Below are positions 50,965 to 60,064 of a DNA stretch of 64,000 bases, piece by piece. The notes below the pieces were generated by a model, which worked only from the letters and a program-made list of their open reading frames with translations, searched no databases and had not been told where the DNA came from. Position numbers and translations under genes: made by a program. The stretch's first letter is position 1; the number at the start of each line of letters is the position of its first letter. The DNA is from Mycobacterium sp. URHB0044. Lineage in GTDB: Bacteria; Actinomycetota; Actinomycetes; Mycobacteriales; Mycobacteriaceae. The DNA is taken from NCBI RefSeq assembly GCF_000620625.1, contig NZ_JIAW01000025.1:1-64000 (forward strand), in the 5' to 3' direction.

Positions 50965-52133
50965 CCGGACCGCTGCGCGGTGTGCGGGTGGTATCGATGG
51001 GCGGGCTAGGGCCAGGCCCGTTCTGCGGGATGCTGCTTGGCGATCTTGGCGCCGACGTGGTGCGCGTCGACCCGATCGGGCACGTCGACGGTCCGCTGCC
51101 GGTTGACTTTACGGTGCGCCGCAACCAGCGATCCGTCGCAGTGGACGTGAAGAACCCTGATGGCCGAGATGTGGTGCGCCGGCTGGTATCCGAGGCGGAT
51201 GCGTTCGTCGACGTGTTCCGTCCCGGCGTGGCCGAGCGACTCGGCATCGGACCGGGCGACTTGTGCCCGCGCAACCCCAAGCTGGTGTACGCCAGGATGA
51301 CCGGCTACGGGCAGGACGGCCCGTTGGCGGACCACGCCGGCCATGACATCAACTACATCGCGTTGGTGGGCGCGCTACATGCGATCGGCCCGGCCGATGC
51401 GCCGGTGCCTCCGCTGAATCTGCTCGGCGATTACGGCGGGGGCGGCATGCTCTTGGCCGTGGGGCTGCTCAGTGCGCTGCTGGAGGCCCGCGAATCGGGA
51501 ACGGGCCAGATACTTGACGTCGCGATGGTCGACGGCGCCGCAACGCTGATGATGCCGTATTACGGCATGGTCGCCGCGAACATGTGGCGCGACCACCGCT
51601 GCGGCAACCTGCTCGACGGTGCTGCGCACTTCTATGGCGTGTACGAGACAGCCGATCACCAACACATCGCCGTCGGTGCCATGGAGCCCCAGTTCTACAC
51701 CGAACTGTGCCGACATCTCGAAGTCGAAGTGCCACACGATGATGTGAACCACTTGGCATGGACCGCGCATCGCAGCACGCTCGCTACCCGGTTCGCCGAG
51801 AAGACACGCGAGGAGTGGGAGCAGATCCTGAACTCTCCGGACACTTGCGCGGCGCCGGTGCTCAGTATCGGTGAAGCGCCTCGCCATCCGCATCACGTCG
51901 CCCGCGGAAGCTTCGTCGAGGTGGACGGTGTGATTCAGCCTGCCCCCGCACCACGCTTCTCCCGCACCGACCCCGGGCACCCCGCGTCGCCGTCGCTCCC
52001 CGGCGACCACACGCGTGAGGTCCTCGCCGAGATCGGCATCGAGCCGGCTGCGGTGACGAAGCTGCTCGACACGGGCACCGCACGCCAAAGCGGCTTGCGC
52101 GGCACCGGCATACAACAAGACGAAGAAGGGTGA
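50961..52133 (+). CDS. Alpha-methylacyl-CoA racemase (family III CoA-transferase fold)
   Basis: Interconverts 2R- and 2S-methylacyl-CoA so that branched acyl chains can enter beta-oxidation. The GTG at 50961 overlaps the crotonase stop, giving 390 residues. AMACR signature: YARMTGYGQDGPLADHAGHD then INYIALVGAL (catalytic His/Asp), early FCGMLLGDLGADVVRVD, and GQILDVAMVDGA (Glu/Asp base region). Presence in a beta-oxidation operon supports a methyl-branched substrate such as a sterol side chain, isoprenoid or methyl-branched lipid. Confidence 0.93.
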   Translation: MTGPLRGVRVVSMGGLGPGPFCGMLLGDLGADVVRVDPIGHVDGPLPVDFTVRRNQRSVAVDVKNPDGRDVVRRLVSEADAFVDVFRPGVAERLGIGPGDLCPRNPKLVYARMTGYGQDGPLADHAGHDINYIALVGALHAIGPADAPVPPLNLLGDYGGGGMLLAVGLLSALLEARESGTGQILDVAMVDGAATLMMPYYGMVAANMWRDHRCGNLLDGAAHFYGVYETADHQHIAVGAMEPQFYTELCRHLEVEVPHDDVNHLAWTAHRSTLATRFAEKTREEWEQILNSPDTCAAPVLSIGEAPRHPHHVARGSFVEVDGVIQPAPAPRFSRTDPGHPASPSLPGDHTREVLAEIGIEPAAVTKLLDTGTARQSGLRGTGIQQDEEG

Positions 52134-52137
52134 CGAA

Positions 52138-53433
52138 ATGGCCTGGGGTTTTTCCACCGATCCGGAGTGGGCACAGCAGCTGAAGTGGGTCGAGGAATTC
52201 GTACGCGAGGAGTGCGAGCCGATCGATCTCATCGTCAAGGAATCACACGACCTGAACGACCCGGTGCGTCAGGCGCTGATCCCTCCGCTGCAGAAGATCG
52301 TCAAGGAACGCGGGCTGTGGGCCACCCACCTCGGGCCGCACCTGGGTGGTCCGGGCTACGGGCAGGTAAAGCTGGCGCTGCTCAACGAAATCCTCGGCCG
52401 CTCCGAATGCGCGCCGATCGTGTTCGGGTCTCATGCGCCCGACTCGGGCAACAGCGAGATCCTGGCTCATTACGGCACACCGGAGTTGAAGAAGCGCTAC
52501 CTAGAGCCGCTGCTAGACAACAGGATCATCTCGTGTTTCTCGATGACCGAACCGCAGGGCGGTGCAGATCCGAAGGTGTTCACCACCAACGCCGTTCAGG
52601 ACGGTGATCACTGGGTCATCAATGGCGAGAAGTGGTTCTCGTCCTTTGCGTCGATGGCGTCGTTTCTGATCGTCATGGCCGTCACGGACCCGGATGCGCC
52701 GCCGTACGAACGGCATTCGATGTTCGTCGTGCCAGCCGAAACTCCTGGCATCAACGTATTGCGCGATGTCGGGTTGGGGTATCAGCCGACGGGTGGTGGC
52801 CGCGAAGGCTACGTGCGCTATGAGGACGTACGGGTGCCGGCCGACCACATGCTCGGCCCGCGTGGCGGCGCGTTCGTCGTCGCCCAGACCCGCCTCGGCG
52901 GGGGACGCATCCATCACGCCATGCGCACGGTGGGCCTGATCCGGCGCATCTTCGACATGATCTGTGAGCGAGCGGTGTCCCGTTACACCCAGGGGGAGAT
53001 GTTGTCCCACAAGCAGATGGTGCAGGAAATGGTCGCCGACTCGTGGATGGAGATCGAGGCGTTCCGCCTGCTCACCCTGCAGACTGCGTGGAAGATCGAC
53101 CAGCACAACGACTACAAGGCGGTACGCGCCGACATCTCGGCGGTCAAGGCGATGATGCAGAAGGTGCTGCACGACGTTTCCGCGCGCGCATTGCAGATCC
53201 ACGGCTCACTCGGCACCACACATGAAATGCCGTTCGTGCAATACCTGACGGAGTCGTTCGTGCTCGGACTCGCCGACGGTCCCACCGAGGTCCACAAGGT
53301 GACCTTGGCGCGCCTATTGCTCAAGGAGTACCAACCAGCGCCCGACGTCTTTCCCTCTGAACATCTGCTGCGGCTACGAGAAGCCGCTGAAGCCAAGTTC
53401 GCCGACAAGCTGGCCGGCATTCCCCGCCGCTAG
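52138..53433 (+). CDS. Acyl-CoA dehydrogenase B (ACAD10/11-like)
   Basis: A 431-residue ACAD with the features of the ACAD10/ACAD11 dehydrogenase domain: AWGFSTDPEWAQQLKWVEEF, GLWATHLGPHLGGPGYGQ, CFSMTEPQGGADPKVF, INGEKWFSS and the C-terminal LQIHGSLGTTHEMPF ... LADGPTEVHKVTLAR. Mammalian ACAD10/11 carry an APH-type kinase domain and degrade 4-hydroxyacyl-CoAs after phosphorylation; an APH-type kinase gene occurs in the same regulon (57286-58371). Eighteen bases separate it from the next ACAD. Confidence 0.92.
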   Translation: MAWGFSTDPEWAQQLKWVEEFVREECEPIDLIVKESHDLNDPVRQALIPPLQKIVKERGLWATHLGPHLGGPGYGQVKLALLNEILGRSECAPIVFGSHAPDSGNSEILAHYGTPELKKRYLEPLLDNRIISCFSMTEPQGGADPKVFTTNAVQDGDHWVINGEKWFSSFASMASFLIVMAVTDPDAPPYERHSMFVVPAETPGINVLRDVGLGYQPTGGGREGYVRYEDVRVPADHMLGPRGGAFVVAQTRLGGGRIHHAMRTVGLIRRIFDMICERAVSRYTQGEMLSHKQMVQEMVADSWMEIEAFRLLTLQTAWKIDQHNDYKAVRADISAVKAMMQKVLHDVSARALQIHGSLGTTHEMPFVQYLTESFVLGLADGPTEVHKVTLARLLLKEYQPAPDVFPSEHLLRLREAAEAKFADKLAGIPRR

Positions 53434-53450
53434 AACATCAAGGAGTCGCA

Positions 53451-54626
53451 GTGAAGCTGCATTTCGACGACGGCGTGGAGCACTTCCGGGCAGAGTTCGC
53501 CGCCTTCCTCGACGAACATCAGCCTCCGGAGGCTGACACGCTCGAGCGTCCACGATCGGTGTCGCACATGCCGGAATGGGCGCGACGATGGCAACGGCTC
53601 CTGTTCGATCAGGGCTGGCTGCTCCCCCAGCAACCACCAGAGTTCGGTGGCCGCAACGCCTCTGTGCTGCAACACTTCGTCTACCTCGAGGAGCTCAACC
53701 GGCGCAGGATCTATCACAGCTTCAACCCGCAGGGTGTTGACATCGTTGCCGCGTCCCTGCTGTCATTCGGCACCGAGGAGCAGAAGAAGCGCTGGGCCGT
53801 ACCGGTGCTGCGCGCCGACATCACCGCATCGCTCGGGATGAGCGAGCCCGGGGCAGGTTCCGACCTCGCGTCGCTGCGTACCCGCGCCATCCGGGATGGC
53901 GACTACTTCGTGGTCAACGGACAAAAGGTGTGGACCTCGGGAGCACACGACGCCGACTTTCTGCTGACGTTCGTGCGTACCGACCCCGATGCTCCCAGGC
54001 ACGCGGGCATCAGCACGTTGATCATCCCGACCCACAGCCCGGGACTGACGTGCCGCCCGATGGGCTCCATCGTCGGCCTCGATGACCTGGACCTCAACGA
54101 GGTCTTCTTCGATGACGTGGCAGTGCCCGTAGAGAACCTCGTCGGGCCACTCAACGCCGGTTGGACAGTGGCCAACAAATCGCTCGGCCACGAACGTTCC
54201 ATGCTCTGGCTGAGTTACGCCGATCGGCTGGAGAACCTGATCGCCGATTTCATCCCGACCACGCCGCTGGAGCGGGACCGCTATGCCACCTCGGTCATGG
54301 ACCAATACGCGCTGCGGTTGATGGGTTCTGCCGCGCTGGCTCGCGCCGCGCGCGGGGAAGACGACGTGGCGGGGCTGTCGGTTCTCAAATTGCTCGGCTC
54401 GGAAGCCGAACAGACGGTGGCCGAACACGCGCTGGAAGCGTCTGGCGCGCCGGGCCTCATCCATCCCGCGAACAGCGGACCCTACGCGCCACTGAATCTC
54501 GACCACTACTTCGGCAGTTGGTTCGAACGCTACGCGCGCAGCTTCTCATCAACCATCGCCGGTGGCACGTCGGAGATTCAACGCAACATCATCGCTCAAC
54601 GCGTCCTCGGTCTCCCCCGCGGCTGA
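53451..54626 (+). CDS. Acyl-CoA dehydrogenase C (FadE family)
   Basis: A 391-residue ACAD starting at a GTG (AAGGAG box). Motifs: LGMSEPGAGSDLASLRTRAI, GQKVWTSGAHDADF and the C-terminal SSTIAGGTSEIQRNIIAQRV. It is last in the thiolase operon and next to ACAD B; pairs of adjacent fadE genes in mycobacteria often encode heterotetramers acting on steroid or cyclic acyl-CoAs. Confidence 0.93.
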   Translation: MKLHFDDGVEHFRAEFAAFLDEHQPPEADTLERPRSVSHMPEWARRWQRLLFDQGWLLPQQPPEFGGRNASVLQHFVYLEELNRRRIYHSFNPQGVDIVAASLLSFGTEEQKKRWAVPVLRADITASLGMSEPGAGSDLASLRTRAIRDGDYFVVNGQKVWTSGAHDADFLLTFVRTDPDAPRHAGISTLIIPTHSPGLTCRPMGSIVGLDDLDLNEVFFDDVAVPVENLVGPLNAGWTVANKSLGHERSMLWLSYADRLENLIADFIPTTPLERDRYATSVMDQYALRLMGSAALARAARGEDDVAGLSVLKLLGSEAEQTVAEHALEASGAPGLIHPANSGPYAPLNLDHYFGSWFERYARSFSSTIAGGTSEIQRNIIAQRVLGLPRG

Positions 54627-54660
54627 GTCGGGCGAAGCCCGGTGAACTTCGTCGTGATCG

Positions 54661-54954
54661 TCACGTGTGCTCCCCGCTGGTCGCCGGTGTTGACGCGTCG
54701 TGGATGAGGCGTCGGATGCGTGGCTCGTCGACGTTGCCGCGATAGCAGTCGATCCATGCGTTGGCGCCTGCCGCAAGGTAGGCCGGCAGCACACGCTGGG
54801 CAGCGACGTAGCTCTTCAGCACGATCTCGATGGCCAGGCGAGCGTCGCCGGCGCCGATGTGCATGCAGATCTCCGAGCGCTTTCGGAGAGTCAAATGTGC
54901 GGTCGCATGCTCGACGAGCGCCCATGAGAGCTCCGTTTCCGGCGGCGGCCCCAT
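54661..54954 (-). CDS. Small conserved-looking hypothetical protein (97 aa)
   Basis: Not recognised by name. The sequence is compositionally natural: ELSWALVEHATAHLTLRKRS, a helical ICMHIGAGDARLAIEIVLKS, then AAQRVLPAYLAAGANAWIDC and an RIRRLIHDAST tail. It is helical, soluble and lacks metal or nucleotide motifs. It lies between the convergent ACAD C gene and the divergent TetR gene. Competing frames on both strands here look less protein-like. Confidence 0.65.
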   Translation of the reverse strand: MGPPPETELSWALVEHATAHLTLRKRSEICMHIGAGDARLAIEIVLKSYVAAQRVLPAYLAAGANAWIDCYRGNVDEPRIRRLIHDASTPATSGEHT

Positions 54955-54996
54955 TTACCGGCCTCCCGAGAGTAGTGACCGGGCGGCTGAACTCCC

Positions 54997-55650
54997 ATGC
55001 CGCAACGTAAAATGTCTGTGATGGTGGTGAAGTCCCGGCGAGGGCACCCGACGGAGGCGCAATCTCGCGCTGTCCGGCAACAATTGCGCGAAGCCGCGTT
55101 GGCGACGTTCCTCGACAAGGGTTATGACGGAACCAGTATGGAGGCGATCGCCGAGGCGGCTGGAGTCACCAAGCGGACGCTGTATTCCCGCTACCCGGAC
55201 AAGCGTGCAGTCTTTCTCGATGCGATCCCGTGGGCATTCACCCGGGCCGTGGAAAACGACACCGTGTCCAGGATCAAGGGCAACGACTTGAGAGCGGCAT
55301 TGATCGCGATCGGCCGTGGTGCGCTCAAGCGTGCGCTCGACCCCGACATCGTTCGACTTCATCTCGTCGCCCGTGTCGAGGCGCATCGCTTTCCCGAATT
55401 CTCCGTTGGCGCAGAGAATTTGGGCTGGGCCACGCGTCAGCGCCAACTGATGGAATTGCTGCAGCGGCACGTCGACTCTGGTGCCATCGAGCTCGACGAC
55501 GTAGAACTTGCCGCTGAGCATTTTCTCGCGATGGTGGAGGCGTTCCCCGCGCGATTGGCCGAGTTTGGGATCTACCGAAGCCAGAAGTCCCAACAGCGCC
55601 ACATCACTCATGCCGTCGATCTCTTCTTGCGGGGTGCGTTGCCCCGTTGA
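54997..55650 (+). CDS. TetR-family transcription regulator A
   Basis: A 217-residue regulator with the helix-turn-helix TSMEAIAEAAGVTKRTLYSR followed by YPDKRAVFLDAI, and a helical ligand-binding C-terminal domain. Alternative starts are at 55012 and 55021. It is embedded in the beta-oxidation region whose transcription units share a 24-bp operator, so it is the best candidate for that operator. No copy of the operator is visible at its own promoter (42-base gap), which weakens the assignment. Confidence 0.92.
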   Translation: MPQRKMSVMVVKSRRGHPTEAQSRAVRQQLREAALATFLDKGYDGTSMEAIAEAAGVTKRTLYSRYPDKRAVFLDAIPWAFTRAVENDTVSRIKGNDLRAALIAIGRGALKRALDPDIVRLHLVARVEAHRFPEFSVGAENLGWATRQRQLMELLQRHVDSGAIELDDVELAAEHFLAMVEAFPARLAEFGIYRSQKSQQRHITHAVDLFLRGALPR

Positions 55651-55725
55651 TCCCAAATGAGCCGGTGTGGACACGCGCCGCCACTGCGTATCCGCGGTCG
55701 GAGTCGTTGGCGATGCGCGCCGGCG

Positions 55726-56430
55726 TCACGTATTGCGGCCTCCGTTGACACCCAGGATTTGCCCGGTGATGTAGCTGGCGTCGTCGGAGGCGAGAAACGC
55801 GCATGCCGCGGCGATGTCTTCTGGTCGCCCTGCGCGGCGTACGGGAGTCCGCTCGACGATCTGTTCCACCGCCCCGCCGAGTACCCCGCGCTGTTCGGCT
55901 TTGCGCAACATGGGGGTATCGATGAATCCGGGTGGTACGGCGTTGACGGTGATGCCGTGTGGCCCGTATTCCAGGGCCAGCGATTTGGTGAGGCCGTTGA
56001 CCGCGGATTTCGCGGCGACGTAATGCGCCATGCGCTGCACACCCGAATGCGTGCTCGACGACGAGATGTTCACGATGCGGCCCCACGCGGAGTCGAGCAT
56101 GTCTGGAAGAATGGCCTGAATGCAGTGATAGACGCCGTTCAAGTTGACGTCGATCACCTTCTGCCAGGAGGCGAAGTCGATGTCGGTGAACCGGTCGTGG
56201 CCCTCGAGTCCGGCGGCGTTGACCAAAATGGTCACCGGCCCTAGGTCTGCCCGGATGTGGGTGAGGACGGCCTGGATCGCCGCCGGATCGGTGACGTCGG
56301 CGACATAGCCGTGTTCATCGGTGCCCTCGGTGAGATCGATGGTGGCGACCGCGTGGCCGTCGCGGCGCAATCGATGCGCGACGGCGCAACCGATTCCGGA
56401 TGCACCACCGGTCACGACTGCGGTCCTCAC
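55726..56430 (-). CDS. SDR-family oxidoreductase (FabG-like)
   Basis: A 234-residue SDR: cofactor motif TAVVTGGASGIGCAVAHRL, NAAG, catalytic serine in NISSSSTHSG, and intact YxxxK in HYVAAK. The GTG at 56430 overlaps the stop of the dioxygenase gene (GTGA); a longer upstream frame is spurious. It is the last gene of the SDR-APH-TauD-SDR operon read from 59.1 kb. Confidence 0.92.
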   Translation of the reverse strand: MRTAVVTGGASGIGCAVAHRLRRDGHAVATIDLTEGTDEHGYVADVTDPAAIQAVLTHIRADLGPVTILVNAAGLEGHDRFTDIDFASWQKVIDVNLNGVYHCIQAILPDMLDSAWGRIVNISSSSTHSGVQRMAHYVAAKSAVNGLTKSLALEYGPHGITVNAVPPGFIDTPMLRKAEQRGVLGGAVEQIVERTPVRRAGRPEDIAAACAFLASDDASYITGQILGVNGGRNT

Positions 56431-57233
56431 GTCCAGGCCTCGTCCCCGGCGATCGTCGTGCGGTGCATGGTGCGCTCCGAGGACGGGTCGTATGGCAGCG
56501 CGCGGTGCAGCATTCCGGTGTTGTCCCAGATCACCACGTCGCCGACCGCCCATTCGTGGCGGTGGCAGAACCGTTTCTGCGTGGCCCACGCTTCGAGTTC
56601 GGCGAGCAGCCGGCGGCCTTCTTCGCGATCCATGCCCACGACGTGATCCGCGGTTGCGCCGATGACCAACGAGCGGCGTCCGTCGCGACGCTGCCAAATC
56701 AAGGAAGTCTCGCGGCTGGGTACTGAGCGCCATGCGGCCAGTTGGTCAGCCGTGGGGTTCGGGCACACGCGTCGTTGAGCGGCTTCAAGGCTGTGCACGA
56801 CGCGCAGCCCGTCGTAACGGTTGCGTTCACGGGGGGGAAGGTTCTCGTAGGCGGCGTAGGTACTTGCGAACTCGGTGCCTCCCCCGACCATCGCGACGTG
56901 CCGCGCAGTGAGCATCGTGAACCTGGCCGGAACGGCATGCACGGTGTCGTCGATGTGCCACTCGAAGGTGCCCTTGAGGTACTCCGCCGACCGGCTCTTG
57001 GCCGGATCCAACGACACGGTGAAGATTTCCTGCCCGCCCGGAGCCAATACCGTGCCCAGCCGCCGGCTGAATGCCAGCTGCGCGTCATCGTCGAGATGGC
57101 CGGCACGGATCAGCAGCACCCCTCGCCACTTCAGCGCCTCGCGGCATTGAACGACGATCGCCTCATCGAGAAGATCGTCGACTTGCCGTAGTTCGGCCCC
57201 GAGTTCGGGGCTCAACGCGATGGTCTCGGGCAT
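56427..57233 (-). CDS. TauD/TfdA-family Fe(II)/2-oxoglutarate dioxygenase
   Basis: Hydroxylates a substrate at the expense of 2-oxoglutarate and O2. 268 residues from the ATG at 57233 (GTGAGG box); a GTG at 57251 is an alternative. The iron-binding HxD is in FEWHIDDTVH (about H93, D95), the distal histidine in NTGMLHRALPYD, and the 2-oxoglutarate arginine in RTMHRTTI. Position between an APH-type kinase gene and an SDR suggests oxygenation of the same acyl or terpenoid substrate. Confidence 0.92.
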   Translation of the reverse strand: MPETIALSPELGAELRQVDDLLDEAIVVQCREALKWRGVLLIRAGHLDDDAQLAFSRRLGTVLAPGGQEIFTVSLDPAKSRSAEYLKGTFEWHIDDTVHAVPARFTMLTARHVAMVGGGTEFASTYAAYENLPPRERNRYDGLRVVHSLEAAQRRVCPNPTADQLAAWRSVPSRETSLIWQRRDGRRSLVIGATADHVVGMDREEGRRLLAELEAWATQKRFCHRHEWAVGDVVIWDNTGMLHRALPYDPSSERTMHRTTIAGDEAWT

Positions 57234-57285
57234 CAGTGCCTCACTTTTCACGGACGTGGTGCTGTCGCACGAATGGATGGTCGTT

Positions 57286-58371
57286 TCACGGCTGATCGGT
57301 GTTCGGGTGATGGCGCCCGCGGTACGAACTCAGGAACTCGGCTGCGCGACCCAGCAGTCGCGGCGGGGCGGTTGCCATCGCCTCCAGGTCCGGATCGGGT
57401 GTAGGACGGCGTCGATTGTGTTTGACGATGAGTGACCAGGTGGCTGCGGACTTGAAGCATGCCAGCGACTGAAACCATTGCAGCTCAGGCAGATCGGCAC
57501 CGAACTCTTCGCAGTATGTCGCAGTGAGTTCATCCGTCGATGGTGCAGCGTCGGCATACGAGGTGGCGCGTTGGTACGTTGCCGGATCGCTGTTGATGAG
57601 ATACCAGCCGAGGTCGATACGGGGATCGCTGATCGACCAGATCTCCCAGTCGATCACCGCGGTGATCTGCTCGCCCACGGCGAGCAGGTTGCCCAGCCGG
57701 AAGTCGCCGTGCACGATGGCCGGGCGCACTGGTGAGGGCAGCAGTGACTCCAATGAGGCGCTCACATCCCGCCAACCGGGCACCAGTGCGGGGTCGACGG
57801 TCTCAAGGGTGCGTGACCACCGGTCGATCTCGTCGTGCGGGCGCAAGGTAGGTTCGTCACCAACGTCCACCGTGGTGGGATCAAGAGTGTGCAACCGCGC
57901 CAGAGCCCGCGCCGAGTTGCGAAACCGCGCCGCGATCATCGCGCCCGACTGATGCGGGGCGTGCAGATCGAACAACGGCTCGGTCGAGGTTCCCTCCAGA
58001 AACGACATGGCGTACAGCGGTGGAACCTGTGGCGGGCGACCGGCGTCTTCGAACAGGATGTGAGGGACGGGGACGTTGGTGCGCTCCAGCGCCCGGATGA
58101 TGCGCGACTGCCGAAGCACGTTGCGGTGGGCGATGGGCTCAACGCCGGCGGGTGCCACCTTGATGACGATCCGTCTCCCGGCGATGTACCCGGCGTAGGT
58201 CAGGCTCGAAGCGCCCCCGGCCAGTGGGCGAAGAGCGCTGACCCCCTTCGATGCGAGCCGGCCCTCGAGAAGGGCCAACTCGGCATCCGTCAAACCAGCC
58301 AACCGATCTCGCGCAGGAACGGTTGCGTATGCGCGATCCGCCCGGTTAGCTTCCTCGGGTCGCCGGTACAC
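57286..58371 (-). CDS. Aminoglycoside-phosphotransferase (APH)-family kinase
   Basis: A 361-residue protein-kinase-like enzyme with the APH catalytic loop IVHGDFRLGNLL, the metal motif AVIDWEIWSISDPRIDLGW and N-terminal ATP-binding strand PLAGGASSLTYAG. Despite the family name, genes like this beside acyl-CoA dehydrogenases (LvaA in levulinate breakdown, the kinase half of ACAD10/11) phosphorylate hydroxyacyl-CoAs. The start is uncertain: GTG 58371 overlaps the SDR gene by 82 bases; a TTG at 58293 would overlap only its stop. Confidence 0.9.
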   Translation of the reverse strand: MYRRPEEANRADRAYATVPARDRLAGLTDAELALLEGRLASKGVSALRPLAGGASSLTYAGYIAGRRIVIKVAPAGVEPIAHRNVLRQSRIIRALERTNVPVPHILFEDAGRPPQVPPLYAMSFLEGTSTEPLFDLHAPHQSGAMIAARFRNSARALARLHTLDPTTVDVGDEPTLRPHDEIDRWSRTLETVDPALVPGWRDVSASLESLLPSPVRPAIVHGDFRLGNLLAVGEQITAVIDWEIWSISDPRIDLGWYLINSDPATYQRATSYADAAPSTDELTATYCEEFGADLPELQWFQSLACFKSAATWSLIVKHNRRRPTPDPDLEAMATAPPRLLGRAAEFLSSYRGRHHPNTDQP

Positions 58372-59072
58372 AGCGTCAAAGCAGTTTGCGTGATGAGCTC
58401 GATGTCTTCGGTATCGGTCTTGGCAAGGTCGAGAGTGCCCGCCCCAGGGGTGGCCACCGGATTCGACGGAGCCGCGGCGTTGACCGCGATGCCGTCGTCA
58501 TAGAGCTCAGCGGCAAGGCTTTTCGTCAGCCGGTTCAGCGCGGCCTTGACCGTTCCGTAGATACCAAAGCCAGCAGCGCTGTCGAACTCGGAGAACGGCG
58601 GGCCGTCCGGTAGGTCACCACCGACGGACGTGACGTTGAGGACCCAACCTCGGCCACGCTCGCGCATCGCCGGAATGGCCAACTGCGTCAGATGAAGCGG
58701 CGCCAGTACATGCATGTCGAACATCAACCGCACGCGTTTCTCAGGGAATGCATCCAGGGGCCGCAAGAACGTCACCGCCGCGTTGTTCACCAAGATATCC
58801 GGTGCCCCAACGCGTTCGACCACCTCGGCGAACAGCCGTTCACGATCTTCTGGCCGTGACAAATCGGCCTGAACCGCGATTGCCGAGCCGCCCTGCTCGA
58901 TGATCTCGGAGAGTGTTTGACGAAGGGAGCCATCGTATTTCGGGTCCGGCTCCATTGTCCGGGCCGTCAGTGCGACCGTTGCGCCAGATGCCGCAAGCCG
59001 TTGAGCTATCGCCTTGCCCAGACCGCGACTGGTCCCGGTGACCAGCGCTACTCTTCCCTCACAGCTTGTCAT
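58290..59072 (-). CDS. SDR-family oxidoreductase
   Basis: A 260-residue SDR from the ATG at 59072: VALVTGTSRGLGKAIAQRLA, NNAAV, catalytic serine in VTSVGG and intact YxxxK in IYGTVKAAL. The insertion DLPDGPPFSEFDSAAGFG before the tyrosine is longer than usual. First gene of the leftward four-gene operon; a 24-bp operator copy lies about 80 bases upstream. Confidence 0.92.
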   Translation of the reverse strand: MTSCEGRVALVTGTSRGLGKAIAQRLAASGATVALTARTMEPDPKYDGSLRQTLSEIIEQGGSAIAVQADLSRPEDRERLFAEVVERVGAPDILVNNAAVTFLRPLDAFPEKRVRLMFDMHVLAPLHLTQLAIPAMRERGRGWVLNVTSVGGDLPDGPPFSEFDSAAGFGIYGTVKAALNRLTKSLAAELYDDGIAVNAAAPSNPVATPGAGTLDLAKTDTEDIELITQTALTLCTGDPRKLTGRIAHTQPFLREIGWLV

Positions 59073-59151
59073 CGCCGCGTCCGCCCCTTCTGGACTCGTC
59101 ACCGTATCCGCCTCGCGACGGGCTGGTGTTTCGTCGGGCCTCGGCCCTATC

Positions 59152-59175
59152 CTAATAACCGACACCGTATATTAG
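59152..59175. promoter_or_regulatory. 24-bp operator, copy 3 (between the SDR operon and the LLM gene)
   Basis: On the reverse strand it reads CTAATATACGGTG... and ends TTATTAG, matching copy 1 in the first ten bases and in overall length. Outer ends CTAATA and TATTAG are mirror images, so this copy is the most symmetric at its edges. It is placed 37 bases before the rightward LLM gene and about 80 before the leftward SDR gene, able to control both. Confidence 0.7.
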
Positions 59176-59212
59176 CGACCACGGTAGCAGGGTACTCGGA
59201 AGGGGCGCACAC

Positions 59213-60064
59213 ATGGCGGAATGGTTTCTCTACCTGCCGCAGAGCCGACTAGGCATCACCGACCTCGTCGACCGTTCTCAGGCCGCGGAGGCGAGCGGAT
59301 TCGACGGGGTGGCGTTCCTCGACCATGTCGAGACGCCGATGGCGCCCGACGTCGCGATCTGGGAGGCGATGACCGTGGCGACCTGGGTCGCCGCGCACAC
59401 CCGGCGAGTGACCTTGGGGCACCTAGTGCTTTGTGATTCGTTCCGCCAGCCTGCGGTGCTCGCAAAACAGGCCGTGACCCTCGCCCAGGCCAGCGGCGGC
59501 CGTTTCGAACTAGGGCTCGGATCAGGGTCGATGCCCGATGAATTGGCCAGGTTTGATTTGAGCACCGCCGGCCCGGTCGCAAGGATAGAAGCACTCGGCG
59601 AGACTCTGGCGATGCTGAAGGACTATTGGGGGACGGGCCAGAACCGCGACGTGGTGCAAGCTCCCACCCCGGCCCAGCCGATCCCAATCGTGCTCGGCGG
59701 CACCGGCGATCGCATGCTCAAGCTGGTACGCGAACACGCCGATTGGTGGAATCTGCCCGCAACCAAGGTCGACAAGCTACAGGAGTACTTGCCTTCGATC
59801 GGTCCTGCACGGGTGTCGGTACAGCAGATGGTTGGGTTCGTCCGCAAGGGCGATGACCGCGCCGCGATCGTCGACAAGAGCCGACGGCGGTTCGGCCATC
59901 TTGGGCCAGGTCTGGCGTGCGGGGACGCCGGTGAGTTGATCGAGTATTTCGCAGGCCTGGAACAGTTGGGGGCTGAACGCTTTTACGTGTGGTTCGCGGA
60001 TTTCGCGCCGGTCGACTCCATTGCAGAGTTCGGCGAGTCCGTGATCGCGGCTTATCCGCGCTGA
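59213..60064 (+). CDS. LLM-class (F420- or flavin-dependent) oxidoreductase
   Basis: A 283-residue luciferase-like TIM-barrel enzyme: ASGFDGVAFLDHVETP, RVTLGHLVLCDSFRQPAVLA, GRFELGLGSGSMPDE and the cofactor-binding IPIVLGGTGDRMLKLVREHA. Mycobacterial members often use F420. It is alone, transcribed divergently from the SDR operon under the shared operator, and its 3' end overlaps the convergent TetR B gene by 13 bases. Confidence 0.92.
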   Translation: MAEWFLYLPQSRLGITDLVDRSQAAEASGFDGVAFLDHVETPMAPDVAIWEAMTVATWVAAHTRRVTLGHLVLCDSFRQPAVLAKQAVTLAQASGGRFELGLGSGSMPDELARFDLSTAGPVARIEALGETLAMLKDYWGTGQNRDVVQAPTPAQPIPIVLGGTGDRMLKLVREHADWWNLPATKVDKLQEYLPSIGPARVSVQQMVGFVRKGDDRAAIVDKSRRRFGHLGPGLACGDAGELIEYFAGLEQLGAERFYVWFADFAPVDSIAEFGESVIAAYPR

